A stretch of 18,046 nucleotides of DNA from Acidobacteriota bacterium (GCA_017991275.1 JAGNMH010000019.1:1-18046), one strand, 5' to 3'. Shown: positions 6,708-15,538, counted from the first letter of the stretch. Numbers and translations: made by a program. Notes: generated by a model from the letters alone, not told the origin.

Positions 6708-7910
6708 TCATTTTTTGGTCGGAAGTGTGGGTTGCAGAACGGCAACGCCTTGAGTATCGGTTTTGACGAACTGTTCACGGTTACCGCCGCCGTTGATGTT
6801 CACCAGCACATTGGCGACTTGCGCTCCCGCGACCTTATCAACTGACAATCTGACGGGACGTAACAGGTTCCCAACCGTGCGCGAGTTGGTTCTGCGTTGG
6901 CCGTTGGAATAGATGGCTTCCAGAGAAACTTTGAATTGACCATTGGCATTCACTCCGCGCAGTTCTGCAATCACATCAAAACAGTTCTGCCCGGCTGGAC
7001 ATTCGGCGGCTAATCTGGCGACTTCGTTCAGATGAACCAGCTTTTTGACTTGCAGCGAAGAGCCGCGCGCGCCCTTCAACTTCATTTCGCCGGTGGCCTT
7101 GTCGGTCGGCTGAATAAATTCGCTGAGAGCAGTCACGTCGTTACCGCTGGCAAATTTCGCCGTGATGAAAGCCTGAAGCTTGGTGATTCGAACTTGCTCC
7201 GGCGCAGGCTTTGCAGGCGGGGTCGGCCTGGGCAAAGGAGCCGGGTTCGACGATGGAGGATTGAGCTTGGGGGTTGGAGTCGGTTTTGGAGAGCCAGTAT
7301 TGCCGCCAGAGATATTGCCTTGTCCAAATTTGCGCGGAGTCTTGTCGGATCCTTGAGCAGATTTTTCTTTTATGCCATTGCTTCCTCCACCATTGCTGCC
7401 GCCATTCTGGCAAGACGCAACGCACTTCTGAAAATCGCTGCTGGTTTTGGTGGTCTTGGCACAGCCATTCTGGCAAAGCGCCTGATTGGCACCGATTCCA
7501 CCGCCGCCATTGTTAGCAGGGCTGATAACCCCGCCTGTTCCGCCACCCGGTTTAGGGCCGCCGCCATTTGAAGCCAATGGTAAATTGAATTTGAAGCTCC
7601 CGGAACGGGCATTGCTGCCGAAAGATTGGCTGTCGGTTTGAGTTGTCCCATTGCTCAACCCTGCGTCAACACGGACATCGAACCCCTGCACTTCAACACC
7701 TGAAGGAATGGTCACATCCCAGGTCACATCAACCACATCGGGGCCAACAGGACGAACTCTGGTAAGGTCAACACTGGCCCCGTTTTGCCCGGCTGACGAG
7801 TTCGCTCCCCCGGAGTTCAGAGTTTTATTCTGAGCCATTGCCACCAATGGTTGAGCCAGCAGCGCGAAAACCAAAAACAAGCTTACAAAAAAACGATTGT
7901 TACGAAACAT
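6708..7910 (-). CDS. Exported Gly/Pro-rich protein with twin CX3C motif (400 aa)
   Basis: The start is ATG at 7910, 7 nt after GGAGG (AAAGGAGGCTTGGCA). A TTG two codons upstream is less likely. A signal peptide ends near residue 26 (LAQPLVAMA). Residues about 45-110 look like an Ig/FN3-type beta domain (VDVTWDVTIPSGVEVQGFDV). A low-complexity Gly/Asn stretch follows. Within it a short Cys segment has C146, C150, C163 and C167, that is CQNGC and CVASC separated by 12 residues. Next is a Pro/Lys/Thr linker (PTPTPKLNPPSSNPAPLPRP) at about 215-245 and a C-terminal beta-rich domain at about 245-400 (FDVIAELRGVNANGQFKVSL). Two further Cys occur in CPAGQNC. The family is not recognised. It follows the 8005-8775 gene by 94 nt and precedes two other exported proteins, so a surface role is inferred. 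Confidence 0.8.
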   Translation of the reverse strand: MFRNNRFFVSLFLVFALLAQPLVAMAQNKTLNSGGANSSAGQNGASVDLTRVRPVGPDVVDVTWDVTIPSGVEVQGFDVRVDAGLSNGTTQTDSQSFGSNARSGSFKFNLPLASNGGGPKPGGGTGGVISPANNGGGGIGANQALCQNGCAKTTKTSSDFQKCVASCQNGGSNGGGSNGIKEKSAQGSDKTPRKFGQGNISGGNTGSPKPTPTPKLNPPSSNPAPLPRPTPPAKPAPEQVRITKLQAFITAKFASGNDVTALSEFIQPTDKATGEMKLKGARGSSLQVKKLVHLNEVARLAAECPAGQNCFDVIAELRGVNANGQFKVSLEAIYSNGQRRTNSRTVGNLLRPVRLSVDKVAGAQVANVLVNINGGGNREQFVKTDTQGVAVLQPTLPTKK

Positions 7911-7952
7911 TGCCAAGCCTCCTTTGAAAACACAGACGAACTGTTTGTTGCC

Positions 7953-7978
7953 GTCACTTGAAAGGGGTCTTCAGTGAC
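7953..7978. promoter_or_regulatory. Short inverted repeat in the 94-nt spacer before the twin-CX3C gene
   Basis: GTCACT (7953-7958) and AGTGAC (7973-7978) are perfect 6-bp arms. The inner bases TTGAAAGGGGTCTTC resemble the core of the shared elements at 2467-2498 and 8840-8871 (TGAAAG...TCTTCA). It could be a weak hairpin or a third, degenerate regulator site; no T-tract follows. Confidence 0.3.
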
Positions 7979-8004
7979 AGATTTGAATAACTTCCAACTA
8001 AAAC

Positions 8005-8775
8005 TTAATCATCAAGCTGGTTACTCACAGTTAGCCCTCGCCCTAGAATTTCCGCCGAATAAAGCGTCAGCGAGCATCCAACCGGATTAATGACTTCGTT
8101 GATGGCGCGCGAAAGCATTGCGCCCATGGTCATCGGCGAAGCCGAACCCCAGATCATCGCAGCAATCAATACCGCGCCGAAAACAATTCCCACCACCAAC
8201 CCAACCCCCGCATGAGCCAACGCCTTTCCCCAAACTTGTTTGCCAACCCAAACCAGCAACACGCCCAGACAGCCGTATTCAACTCCTTTGATCAGCGCCA
8301 GCATCACAGGCGAACCCGCTCCGCCCTGAAAAACTTTGATGAACAGAGCTTCCTGAATTCCTTCGTGCAGGCTGCGAGAGATGGCAAAAGCCGCCGGCGC
8401 CGTCAGTAATCCGGCAATTCCCGAAGCCGCTGCCTGCACCTCTGAGGCAAACAAACGAGTGGCTCCTCTGGCCAAAGCCAAACCGATGCAAACAATGACC
8501 GACCACGAAACTTTCTGAACCAGGTCGGCCAATACCGGTTTGCCCGCTAGAAATGTTCCAAAGCTGGCGGCGACGATCAAAATCAGGCCTTCAACAATCA
8601 ATCCCAGCAAAATCGCCATCCAGGCCACGTGTAACAACGTGCGACTCAGCGACGCCTTGGTCGCCGTTGCTTGAACCGCTTCAGGCATTTCCGGCAATTT
8701 TTGGGTAATTGCACTGTGCCTGTTTGGTTGACCCGTTAATTGAGAAACTTCGGAAACAATCTTTGGTTGATTCAT
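8005..8775 (-). CDS. Uncharacterised multi-pass membrane protein (256 aa)
   Basis: The start is ATG at 8775, 8 nt after GGAGG (GAGGAGGTGAGCAGA). A GTG three codons upstream lies inside the ribosome site and is unlikely. A polar N-terminal tail of about 45 residues is followed by roughly five membrane segments near residues 50-75, 88-105, 115-133, 155-178 and 190-210. Small residues are frequent in the helices (GLVVGIVFGAVLIAAMIWG). Between segments 3 and 4 lies a conserved-looking polar loop (SRSLHEGIQEALFIKVFQGG) and near the end NEVINPVGCS. I cannot assign a family. It is the first gene of the leftward block of exported proteins and is divergent from the sensor kinase at 9085, so a membrane role linked to those proteins is possible. 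Confidence 0.75.
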   Translation of the reverse strand: MNQPKIVSEVSQLTGQPNRHSAITQKLPEMPEAVQATATKASLSRTLLHVAWMAILLGLIVEGLILIVAASFGTFLAGKPVLADLVQKVSWSVIVCIGLALARGATRLFASEVQAAASGIAGLLTAPAAFAISRSLHEGIQEALFIKVFQGGAGSPVMLALIKGVEYGCLGVLLVWVGKQVWGKALAHAGVGLVVGIVFGAVLIAAMIWGSASPMTMGAMLSRAINEVINPVGCSLTLYSAEILGRGLTVSNQLDD

Positions 8776-9084
8776 TCTGCTCACCTCCTCAAGCGAGGCG
8801 AAAGATAAGGGAATCGGCTGGCCAAGTCTTAAAGCGCAATTGAAATTTCATTGAAAGAATCTTCAAAGAGTTATGAAATGTAGGGAAATGCTCGGTTTCA
8901 TCTGGCAGGTTTGGCTTGTAAGTGGTAATTTTACACAGTCAGCCGTCGGATTATTGTTAGTTATGCCAAGACGAAAGTAGGAATTTTGGCAACACGGCTC
9001 TGACGATAAGACACTTGAAAAAGAATCAGCCCCGGTATTGAGTTTTCAGACAGCAAAGGAATTTTAGCTGGAATCGTTTGTTTT
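8776..9084. promoter_or_regulatory. Divergent intergenic region (309 nt) between membrane protein and sensor kinase
   Basis: This AT-richer region must hold the promoters for both the leftward membrane-protein gene and the rightward kinase gene. It contains the second copy of the shared element near the left side. No confident sigma-70 -35/-10 pair was found for either gene, and the kinase start has no strong ribosome site close by (an AAGGA lies about 25 nt upstream). No small gene is supported. Confidence 0.5.
8840..8871 (-). promoter_or_regulatory. Shared upstream element, copy B
   Basis: This copy matches 2467-2498 at 25 of 32 positions. It contains the perfect palindrome TGAAATTTCA (8841-8850) followed by TGAAAGAATCTTCAAAGA. 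It ends 65 nt upstream of the start at 8775. Read leftward it shows TTGAAG, 17 nt, TCAATT, which has promoter-like spacing. Function is not known. Confidence 0.45.
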
Positions 9085-12000
9085 ATGGCCATTTTGAAAA
9101 CCAAGTTCCCTGTTATATTGAATTTTGCCCTGCTTTTTTTGGCAGTTGTCGGTGAACCTCGCTCAAATTTACCAAACAATCAATCCGCACCGCATACTTC
9201 CGCCATTTCGATCTCTGCCCAATCCAATACCACCAATAAAAAATCGGATACATCTGGCCAGTCTCAGATAATGTTGGATCAATGGGAATCAGCTCAAGGG
9301 TTGCCGCAAAACTCTGTGATTGACCTGGCCAGAACAAAAGATGGCCATTTGTGGGTTGCAACTCAAGAAGGCGTGTCACGCTTCGACGGTATCTCCTTCA
9401 AAAACTACAAGGATATGCCTGGCTGGGCCAATCATAACGTATTCACAAACGTCATATTTGCCAGCAGCGATGGCAGTCTATGGGTTGGAACCAGAGGCGG
9501 GTTGAATCAAATCAAAAATGATCGTTTTACAGCCTATACGTTAAATTCAGGTTTGCCTGATACTCACATAAATGCTTTGGCCGAAGACTCAAGCGGCACA
9601 ATTTGGATTGGCACTCGCAAGGGGGTCGCCAAACTCAGCCAAGGGCGGTTTTCGATCTTAACCACTGAAGACGGACTGATTGATAACGACATCAGAAATA
9701 TATTATCCACCCGCGATGGCAGCATTTGGATCGGCACTGAGAAAGGTTTGACACGGATCAAAGACGGCAAATTTGAAAAAATCACAGAAGATTCTGGCCT
9801 AAGTAAGAACAAAGTCTCCGAAATACGCGAGAGCCGCGATGGCAGCATTTGGATCGGCACCGAAGGCGGAGGATTGAACAAATTCAAAGATGGAAAATTA
9901 TCGAAACTGACAGTTCAAAATGGACTATCAGACAACAGCGTCTTTTCCATTGCCGAAGACAAAGACGGAAAGTTATGGCTGGGAACCGGAACCGGACTGG
10001 ATTATCTGGAAGGTAATCGGGTGGTCAATTATTCCAAAAATATTCAGACTCTAAACGACCGTATTCACTGTCTGTTGGTTGATTTTGAAGGACTTCTTTG
10101 GATAGGTTCGGACAGCAATGGACTGTTCAAAGTAAGAACTCCAAAATTCATGGTTTTTGGCGAAACAGAGGGCTTACACAGAGACGACATTTGGTGTGTT
10201 TTGGAAGCGCGCGACGGAAGTATCTGGATGGGACTGGGCGAAGGCGGCGGGCTGGCCAGACTAAAGAATGGAAAGCTTCAATCGTGGTCAACCAAAGACG
10301 GTTTGCCTGACAACGAAGTCCTTTCGCTTTACGAAACTAAAAACGGAGAGATGTGGCTCGGAACCGGCGGCGGTCTATGCCAATTCATAAACGGAAAATT
10401 CAACTGTTACGACACAAAACAGGGGCTGACACACGACAGTGTTACATCCATTGTTGAAACAAAAGATGGCAGTTTATGGATAGGCACATATAAAGGTGTC
10501 AGCCGGTTCAAAGACGGACGTTTCGACAACTCAGAAAATGAAAAGGGATTGAACGGAAGTCTGATTGGCGACCTTATGGTTGCACGGGATGGCAGCCTGT
10601 GGGCAGTCGCAATGCCCGGCGGCGCATTCCAAATCAAAAACGGGACTATCAAAAATTACTCAGTAGCCCAGGGACTGCCATCGGATCAAACTACTGCCAT
10701 TTACGAAGATGCCGCTGGAGATATGTGGATCGGAACATACAAAAACGGATTGTGCCGATTGCGCCCGGATGGAACAGTCACGACTTATTCAATTGAGCAG
10801 GGACTGTTGGAAAGTCAGGTCTTCGACACGATTGAAGACGGGCTTGGTAATTTCTGGCTGACTTCAAATCACGGAATCTTTCGCGTAGCCAAGCGGCAGT
10901 TTGACGACCTGGATAAAGGCAAAATAAGACAACTGACACCGATTCGGTATGGATTGTCAGACGGCATGCGCAGCGAAGAGTGCAATGGCGGTTCCCAGCC
11001 TTCGTCGTGGAAAACACGCGACGGACGTATTTTGATCACTACCATTCGTGGGCTGGTATCGTTTGATCCGCGTGAAATCTTGGGCGAATCATCCTTGCTG
11101 CAAGCATCAATCCAGGAAATCATTGCCGACGGAGTTTCGGTTCCTTTGGGCGCCGATATTCAAATTGGCCCAGGTTTGCAAAACCTTGAAATTCACTACA
11201 GCGGATTAAGCCTGATAGCTCCAACGAAGGTTCAATTCAAATACATGCTGGAAGGCTGGGACAAGGACTGGATTGAAGTCGGAAACAGGCGCGTTGCTTA
11301 TTACACCAATCTGCCACCGAATGATTATCTTTTCCGGGTCTCTGTCGCCAATGCCGCAGGACAATGGGGGCCACCAAACATCGGCACTCCAATTCATATC
11401 AAAAAGTGGTTTTATCAACGCACCTGGTTCTATGTATTCAGCCTGGCATTGGTCGGATTTGTGTTTTTCGCAGCATTTCGTTTCCGCATGTCCAGGTTGA
11501 ACGAAAAGTTGCTGAACAAGATTACGATGTCAATGCCCATTGCAGTTGCAGTTATTGACCAAAATAACTCGGTCAAGTTGATCAACAGGCAGTTTGTCCG
11601 TGACCTGGGCTACACAATTGAAGACCTGTCTGATCTCGATAAGTGGTTTGAACAAATTTACCCTGATCCTGAGCTACGTCAGAACGCCAGCATCAACTGG
11701 CAAAAAGCGATCTCAGCTACTACTGCTACAGAAATACTTTCCATCCCTCGTGAATGGCTTGTCAGATGCAAAGACGGTTCTTATGTTGATCTTGAGGTTC
11801 GGCTGGCTCGAGCGGGTGATCGCTTCGTCGTCACGTTTAACGACATCACCTATCGCAAACGCGCTGAAGAAGTGTTGAAAACATCGCGCGAACAGATGCG
11901 AGAGCTGGCGGCAAGATTGCAGCAGGCGCGTGAAGAAGAACGCGCCTTCATCGCCCGCGAAATTCACGATGAGCTGGGGCAGTTGCTGACCGGATTGAAA

Positions 12001-12579
12001 ATTGACCTTAAGTGGTTGGAAAAGCGTTTGCCTCAGGGAACGGAAAATTCGCAGGTGTTGCGAAGCAAAATGGTTTTGATCCTGGAACTGGTTGATGAAA
12101 CCATCGTGGCGATGCGCCGCGTCGCCACTCAATTCAGACCGGGAGTGCTGGACACTTTGGGGCTGATTGCTGCCATCGAATGGCAGGCCGAAGAGTTCAG
12201 CAACCGCACAGGAATCGTCTGCGAATTTGACCAGCCGATGCCTCAGCATTTATCAAGCCGGGAAAGCGACACCGCGCTTTTCCGTATCTTCCAGGAATCA
12301 CTGACAAACGTTGCCCGTCATTCGGAAGCAACTGCAGTCAAAGTCAGTTTGAGCCGTCAAAACGGCTCTTTGGTCTTGAAAGTCCGCGACAACGGCAGAG
12401 GCATCACCAAAAAAGAAATGGACGACCCACACTCAATCGGCCTGCTGGGAATGCGCGAACGAGCGCACATATTTGGAGGCGAAGTCAATGTCACTGGCAA
12501 CCCTGGCAAAGGCACAACAGTTATCGCCAGTATCCCTATCAGCTCAAACGGCTCAAAATCGGGAGCGTCCCAAAACTAA
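9085..12579 (+). CDS. Two-component sensor histidine kinase with periplasmic double propeller (1164 aa)
   Basis: A weak N-terminal export signal (FPVILNFALLFLAVVG) is followed by about fourteen Reg_prop blades at residues ~60-660. They are recognised by W-[IVL]-G-T cores such as LWVGTRGGLNQI, IWIGTEKGLTRI and MWLGTGGGLCQF, which suits two seven-bladed propellers. A Y_Y_Y domain (about 699-764, FKYMLEGWDKDWIEVG) and one membrane helix (about 780-802) follow. Inside the cell are a PAS domain (about 810-930), a coiled linker and HisKA_3 with phospho-acceptor His961 in AREIHDELGQ. The HATPase (about 1065-1155) has N-box Asn1075 (ESLTNVARHSEA), G1 DNGRG at 1102-1106 and G2 GLLGM at 1119-1123. The kinase core is NarX/DesK-like, so the partner should be a LuxR-type regulator; none is in the window. 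The ligand is unknown; related sensors often bind glycans. It ends 7 bp from the convergent aldolase gene. Confidence 0.93.
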   Translation: MAILKTKFPVILNFALLFLAVVGEPRSNLPNNQSAPHTSAISISAQSNTTNKKSDTSGQSQIMLDQWESAQGLPQNSVIDLARTKDGHLWVATQEGVSRFDGISFKNYKDMPGWANHNVFTNVIFASSDGSLWVGTRGGLNQIKNDRFTAYTLNSGLPDTHINALAEDSSGTIWIGTRKGVAKLSQGRFSILTTEDGLIDNDIRNILSTRDGSIWIGTEKGLTRIKDGKFEKITEDSGLSKNKVSEIRESRDGSIWIGTEGGGLNKFKDGKLSKLTVQNGLSDNSVFSIAEDKDGKLWLGTGTGLDYLEGNRVVNYSKNIQTLNDRIHCLLVDFEGLLWIGSDSNGLFKVRTPKFMVFGETEGLHRDDIWCVLEARDGSIWMGLGEGGGLARLKNGKLQSWSTKDGLPDNEVLSLYETKNGEMWLGTGGGLCQFINGKFNCYDTKQGLTHDSVTSIVETKDGSLWIGTYKGVSRFKDGRFDNSENEKGLNGSLIGDLMVARDGSLWAVAMPGGAFQIKNGTIKNYSVAQGLPSDQTTAIYEDAAGDMWIGTYKNGLCRLRPDGTVTTYSIEQGLLESQVFDTIEDGLGNFWLTSNHGIFRVAKRQFDDLDKGKIRQLTPIRYGLSDGMRSEECNGGSQPSSWKTRDGRILITTIRGLVSFDPREILGESSLLQASIQEIIADGVSVPLGADIQIGPGLQNLEIHYSGLSLIAPTKVQFKYMLEGWDKDWIEVGNRRVAYYTNLPPNDYLFRVSVANAAGQWGPPNIGTPIHIKKWFYQRTWFYVFSLALVGFVFFAAFRFRMSRLNEKLLNKITMSMPIAVAVIDQNNSVKLINRQFVRDLGYTIEDLSDLDKWFEQIYPDPELRQNASINWQKAISATTATEILSIPREWLVRCKDGSYVDLEVRLARAGDRFVVTFNDITYRKRAEEVLKTSREQMRELAARLQQAREEERAFIAREIHDELGQLLTGLKIDLKWLEKRLPQGTENSQVLRSKMVLILELVDETIVAMRRVATQFRPGVLDTLGLIAAIEWQAEEFSNRTGIVCEFDQPMPQHLSSRESDTALFRIFQESLTNVARHSEATAVKVSLSRQNGSLVLKVRDNGRGITKKEMDDPHSIGLLGMRERAHIFGGEVNVTGNPGKGTTVIASIPISSNGSKSGASQN
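9711..9860 (+). repeat. Exact 27-bp direct repeat in neighbouring propeller blades
   Basis: Bases 9711-9737 and 9834-9860 are identical over 27 bp, 123 bp (41 codons) apart. They encode the same blade core RDGSIWIGT. Other blades encode this core with different codons, so these two are a recent duplication or gene-conversion pair. Confidence 0.8.
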
Positions 12580-12586
12580 CAAGCGG

Positions 12587-13393
12587 CTACAACGAATTTA
12601 TCGCCCCATCAAAATCTTCCAGCAGCTTTCGACAATACTGATTCAGCCCCAACACGTCCGCTCCGATGTTGATGAATTGATAGCCCATCGCAATCAATTC
12701 AGGCGCAGTCGCCGTAGAACCAACTGTTGCGGCAAACTTGCCGTGTTTGCGACAGGCTTCAGCCACACGTTTGCGGGCATCAACAACTTCAGGATGATCC
12801 ATTTGTCCGGGCGCTCCGACAGCGTGACTGAAATCGCCTGGCCCAAACAACAGCATGTCGTATCCCGGCAAAGCGGCAATCTCATCTAATTCAGCCAAAG
12901 GTTCAGGGTCTTCGATTTGCAGAATCACGAATCGTTGTTCGTTGGCCTGACGCAGATAATCCGCCAGCGGGACATTGCAATAAGAGCCGTCGGCATTTCC
13001 GCTGTCCAGCGGTCGCCGACCGACCGGATGAAAGCGCGTTTGCCAGACTATTTGTTTGGCGTCAGCCAGATTCATGACGTGAGGCACGATGATTCCCGTC
13101 GCATCCAGTTCCAAAGGCCGAATCAAGTCGCTGTAACTGCCGCGTTCGACTCTGACAACAATGTCTGTGTCCTGCGATTTGGCGGCATAAATTTGCTTTT
13201 CGACATCCGACCAATCGTTGGCGGTGTGTTCCAGACAAGTCCACAAACAATCAAAGCCGAACAGCGCCGCCAATTCAGCCGCTCGCGCATCGGCAAAATT
13301 CAACTTGAAACAATTGACGACGCCGCCGGCGCGCAATTTGGCCAGCACTTTGCTGGGACGCATAGCGAAGCTTTTTTGAAACGCCTTGCTCAT
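12587..13393 (-). CDS. HpcH/HpaI-family aldolase (268 aa)
   Basis: The start is ATG at 13393, preceded by TTGGAGATTTGG (GGAG, 6 nt); a TTG four codons upstream is part of the ribosome site. The protein spans a complete TIM-barrel aldolase of the HpcH/HpaI (2-oxo acid aldolase/citrate lyase) family. The family's catalytic pattern is present: E55-H56 in WTCLEHTAND, R81 in VVRVERGSY, Q159 and metal ligand E161 in LQIEDPE, and metal ligand D187 in FGPGDFSH. Known members split 4-hydroxy-2-oxo acids into pyruvate and an aldehyde using a divalent metal. The substrate here cannot be read from the sequence. It follows the PQQ dehydrogenase by 21 nt, so the two are very likely co-transcribed. An aldolase acting on a sugar-acid product of oxidation is plausible but unproven. 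Confidence 0.88.
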   Translation of the reverse strand: MSKAFQKSFAMRPSKVLAKLRAGGVVNCFKLNFADARAAELAALFGFDCLWTCLEHTANDWSDVEKQIYAAKSQDTDIVVRVERGSYSDLIRPLELDATGIIVPHVMNLADAKQIVWQTRFHPVGRRPLDSGNADGSYCNVPLADYLRQANEQRFVILQIEDPEPLAELDEIAALPGYDMLLFGPGDFSHAVGAPGQMDHPEVVDARKRVAEACRKHGKFAATVGSTATAPELIAMGYQFINIGADVLGLNQYCRKLLEDFDGAINSL

Positions 13394-13414
13394 CCAAATC
13401 TCCAATCAGAGTTT

Positions 13415-15538
13415 CTATTTTTTCAGGGCGAACGCCAGATAAACATCGCCCTTCGGTTCGTCGCGCCTGGCTTTGCCGCCATTGGCATGAACAACTACGA
13501 ACTGTTTGCCGCCGACTTCATAAACCGCAGGCGTTGCATTGCCCGCAAAAGGCAAAGTCGTTTCCCACAGCAGCTTGCCCGTCAATTTATCGAAGGCGCG
13601 GAACTTACGGTCGAAGTTCGTCGCGGCTATGAAAACCAATCCGCCAGCCGTCACCACCGGCCCGCCGTAATTTTCAGAGCCAGTGTCTTTCATTCCTTTC
13701 GCCGCCAGTTCCGGGTATTCGCCGAACGGAATTTTCCAGGCGTATTCGCCTGTGTTCAGGTTGATTGCGTTCAGCGTTCCCCACGGCGGAGCGATGGCCG
13801 GATAACCATCGGGATCAAGAAATTTGTGATACCCGGTGAAACGATATTTCGGCAGGTTGGTGTCGGCTTTGGCTGTGAGTTCCTTGCTTTCGCCGCTCGA
13901 CAGAAACTGAATTAGCGCAGTCAGATCGGCTGACGACAGGTTCGGGAAAGCTGGCATACGGCCTGCTCCCTGGCGAATGATCGTCGTCAAGGCTTCGGCT
14001 TTGAGTTTGGAACTGATGCCAATCAGCGACGGTATTTGAGGCGGCGAACCGGCCAGATTGTCTCCGTGACAGGTCGCGCAATTGCGGTTGTAAATCTGCC
14101 GACCGGAATTGCCGCTTTGATTTTCGGCCAGGCTCATGCGCCAGGCCATTTCGTTCGCGTTGACGTACAGCAATCCGGTCTCAGGATCAAAGGCCGAACC
14201 GCCCCACTCCGCGCCGCCATCAAAACCAGGAAAGATAATCGTTTCTTTTCCCACTTTGATTGGCAGGAACTGGCCGTCATTGCTCAGCGTGCGAAGCTGT
14301 TCCAAAGCCCATTTGTGAGCTTCGGGCGTGCGGTTGGTCAGCGAATCTTCAGTCAGAGTTTGCCGCGAAAACGGCGCAGGCCGCGTCGGCAGCGGTTGAG
14401 TTTCGGCGGCGACTTCGCCGGGAACTTCGCTGGCTGGATATGTTTTGTATTCAATCGGAAACAGCGGCTTGCCGGTCGCGCGGTCGAACAAATAAACGTG
14501 ACCGGATTTGGTTGTTTGAGCCACTGCGTCAACTCGCCTGCCGTTGTGCTTTACAGTCACCAGCGTCGGCGGCGAAGGAAAATCACGATCCCATAAGTCA
14601 TGCTTGATTGCCTGAAAGTGCCAGATTCTTTTGCCGGTCGCGGCATCCAGCGCCAACATCGTATTCGCAAACAAGTTGTCGCCGATGCGATTGGCTCCGT
14701 AAAAATCATCCGCCGCCGAAGCCGTCGGGACGAACACGATTCCACGCTTTTCGTCCACAGCCATGCCCGACCAGTTATTGGCGGAGCCTGTGTAAGTCCA
14801 GGCCTCCTTTGGCCAGGTGTCGTACCCAAATTCGCCAGGACGCGGCACGGTGTGAAACGACCAGCGCAATTTGCCTGTGCGAACATCGAAGGCGCGAATG
14901 TCTCCCGGCGGCGAAGGCAGCGATTCAGGCATTCGCCCGCTGACAATCAACAGGTCTTTGTAAACAACGCCCGGCGTAGTCAGCGCAATTGAAAGCTTGG
15001 CAGGATCGCGCCCCAGACCTTCGCGCAGATCAATGCGCCCGTCAGCCCCGAAGCTGGGAATCGGCTTTCCAGTCGTCGCATCCAGCGCGTAAACGAAACT
15101 CTGCCCAGCAGCAAAAATTCGCTTCTCTTTTCCGCTACTCCAAATGCTGACGCCGCGATTCGGCCCGCGCCCGGCAATGCCGGAATCGAAGCTCCACAAC
15201 TGTTTACCGGTCGCCGCGTCCAGCGCAAAAACTTTGTGCTTTGCAGTTACGCCGTACAAGATTCCGTCCGAAACGACAGGTTGATTTTGCGAATCTCCGG
15301 CGCCATCGGCGGCTTCGTAAGTCCAGGCAATTTCCAATCGCTGCACGTTCGAGCGATTGATCTGTTTGAGCGGTGAATAGCGCGATCCTTCCGCGCCTCC
15401 GCCATACTCAAACGACGACGCCTTTTTACCGGCAGAAGATTGTTGGGCAATTGCGCTGCGCGAAGTAACCAGAACCTGGAAAGCCAGCAGCAACGCAAAA
15501 CTTAGGAGCAGGGAAAATTTCAAAGCTTTGTTGTTCAT
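13415..15538 (-). CDS. PQQ-dependent dehydrogenase with fused cytochrome c domain (707 aa)
   Basis: The chosen start is ATG at 15538. The frame stays open upstream to 15661, but that would overlap the preceding gene, and only this ATG is followed by a signal peptide (residues 1-31, cut after SAIA). The first propeller part begins SRYSPLKQINRSNVQRLEIAW and has blade motifs GKQLWSF, GKLRWSF and GKRIWHF. The HDLWDRD motif at 313-319 is typical of quinoprotein sugar/alcohol dehydrogenases. A cytochrome c domain is inserted at about 478-555, with heme site C487-A-T-C490-H491 and likely axial Met528 (GRMPAF). The propeller then resumes (GKLLWETTLPF) to the C-terminus. The enzyme should act in the periplasm, passing electrons from substrate to PQQ, to heme and on to the respiratory chain. 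The substrate is unknown (glucose or another sugar or alcohol). No PQQ synthesis genes are in the window. Confidence 0.9.
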   Translation of the reverse strand: MNNKALKFSLLLSFALLLAFQVLVTSRSAIAQQSSAGKKASSFEYGGGAEGSRYSPLKQINRSNVQRLEIAWTYEAADGAGDSQNQPVVSDGILYGVTAKHKVFALDAATGKQLWSFDSGIAGRGPNRGVSIWSSGKEKRIFAAGQSFVYALDATTGKPIPSFGADGRIDLREGLGRDPAKLSIALTTPGVVYKDLLIVSGRMPESLPSPPGDIRAFDVRTGKLRWSFHTVPRPGEFGYDTWPKEAWTYTGSANNWSGMAVDEKRGIVFVPTASAADDFYGANRIGDNLFANTMLALDAATGKRIWHFQAIKHDLWDRDFPSPPTLVTVKHNGRRVDAVAQTTKSGHVYLFDRATGKPLFPIEYKTYPASEVPGEVAAETQPLPTRPAPFSRQTLTEDSLTNRTPEAHKWALEQLRTLSNDGQFLPIKVGKETIIFPGFDGGAEWGGSAFDPETGLLYVNANEMAWRMSLAENQSGNSGRQIYNRNCATCHGDNLAGSPPQIPSLIGISSKLKAEALTTIIRQGAGRMPAFPNLSSADLTALIQFLSSGESKELTAKADTNLPKYRFTGYHKFLDPDGYPAIAPPWGTLNAINLNTGEYAWKIPFGEYPELAAKGMKDTGSENYGGPVVTAGGLVFIAATNFDRKFRAFDKLTGKLLWETTLPFAGNATPAVYEVGGKQFVVVHANGGKARRDEPKGDVYLAFALKK

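Noticed and set aside
7032..7571. 179-codon open frame on the plus strand
   Set aside because: Antisense to the Gly/Pro-rich exported protein; its composition merely mirrors that gene.
12917..13915. 332-codon open frame on the plus strand
   Set aside because: It is antisense across both the aldolase and the PQQ dehydrogenase, which carry intact catalytic motifs. It spans the gap between them and looks like a codon-bias artefact.
14036..14596. 186-codon open frame on the plus strand
   Set aside because: Antisense to the PQQ dehydrogenase, including its CATCH heme site; no ribosome site or family signal.
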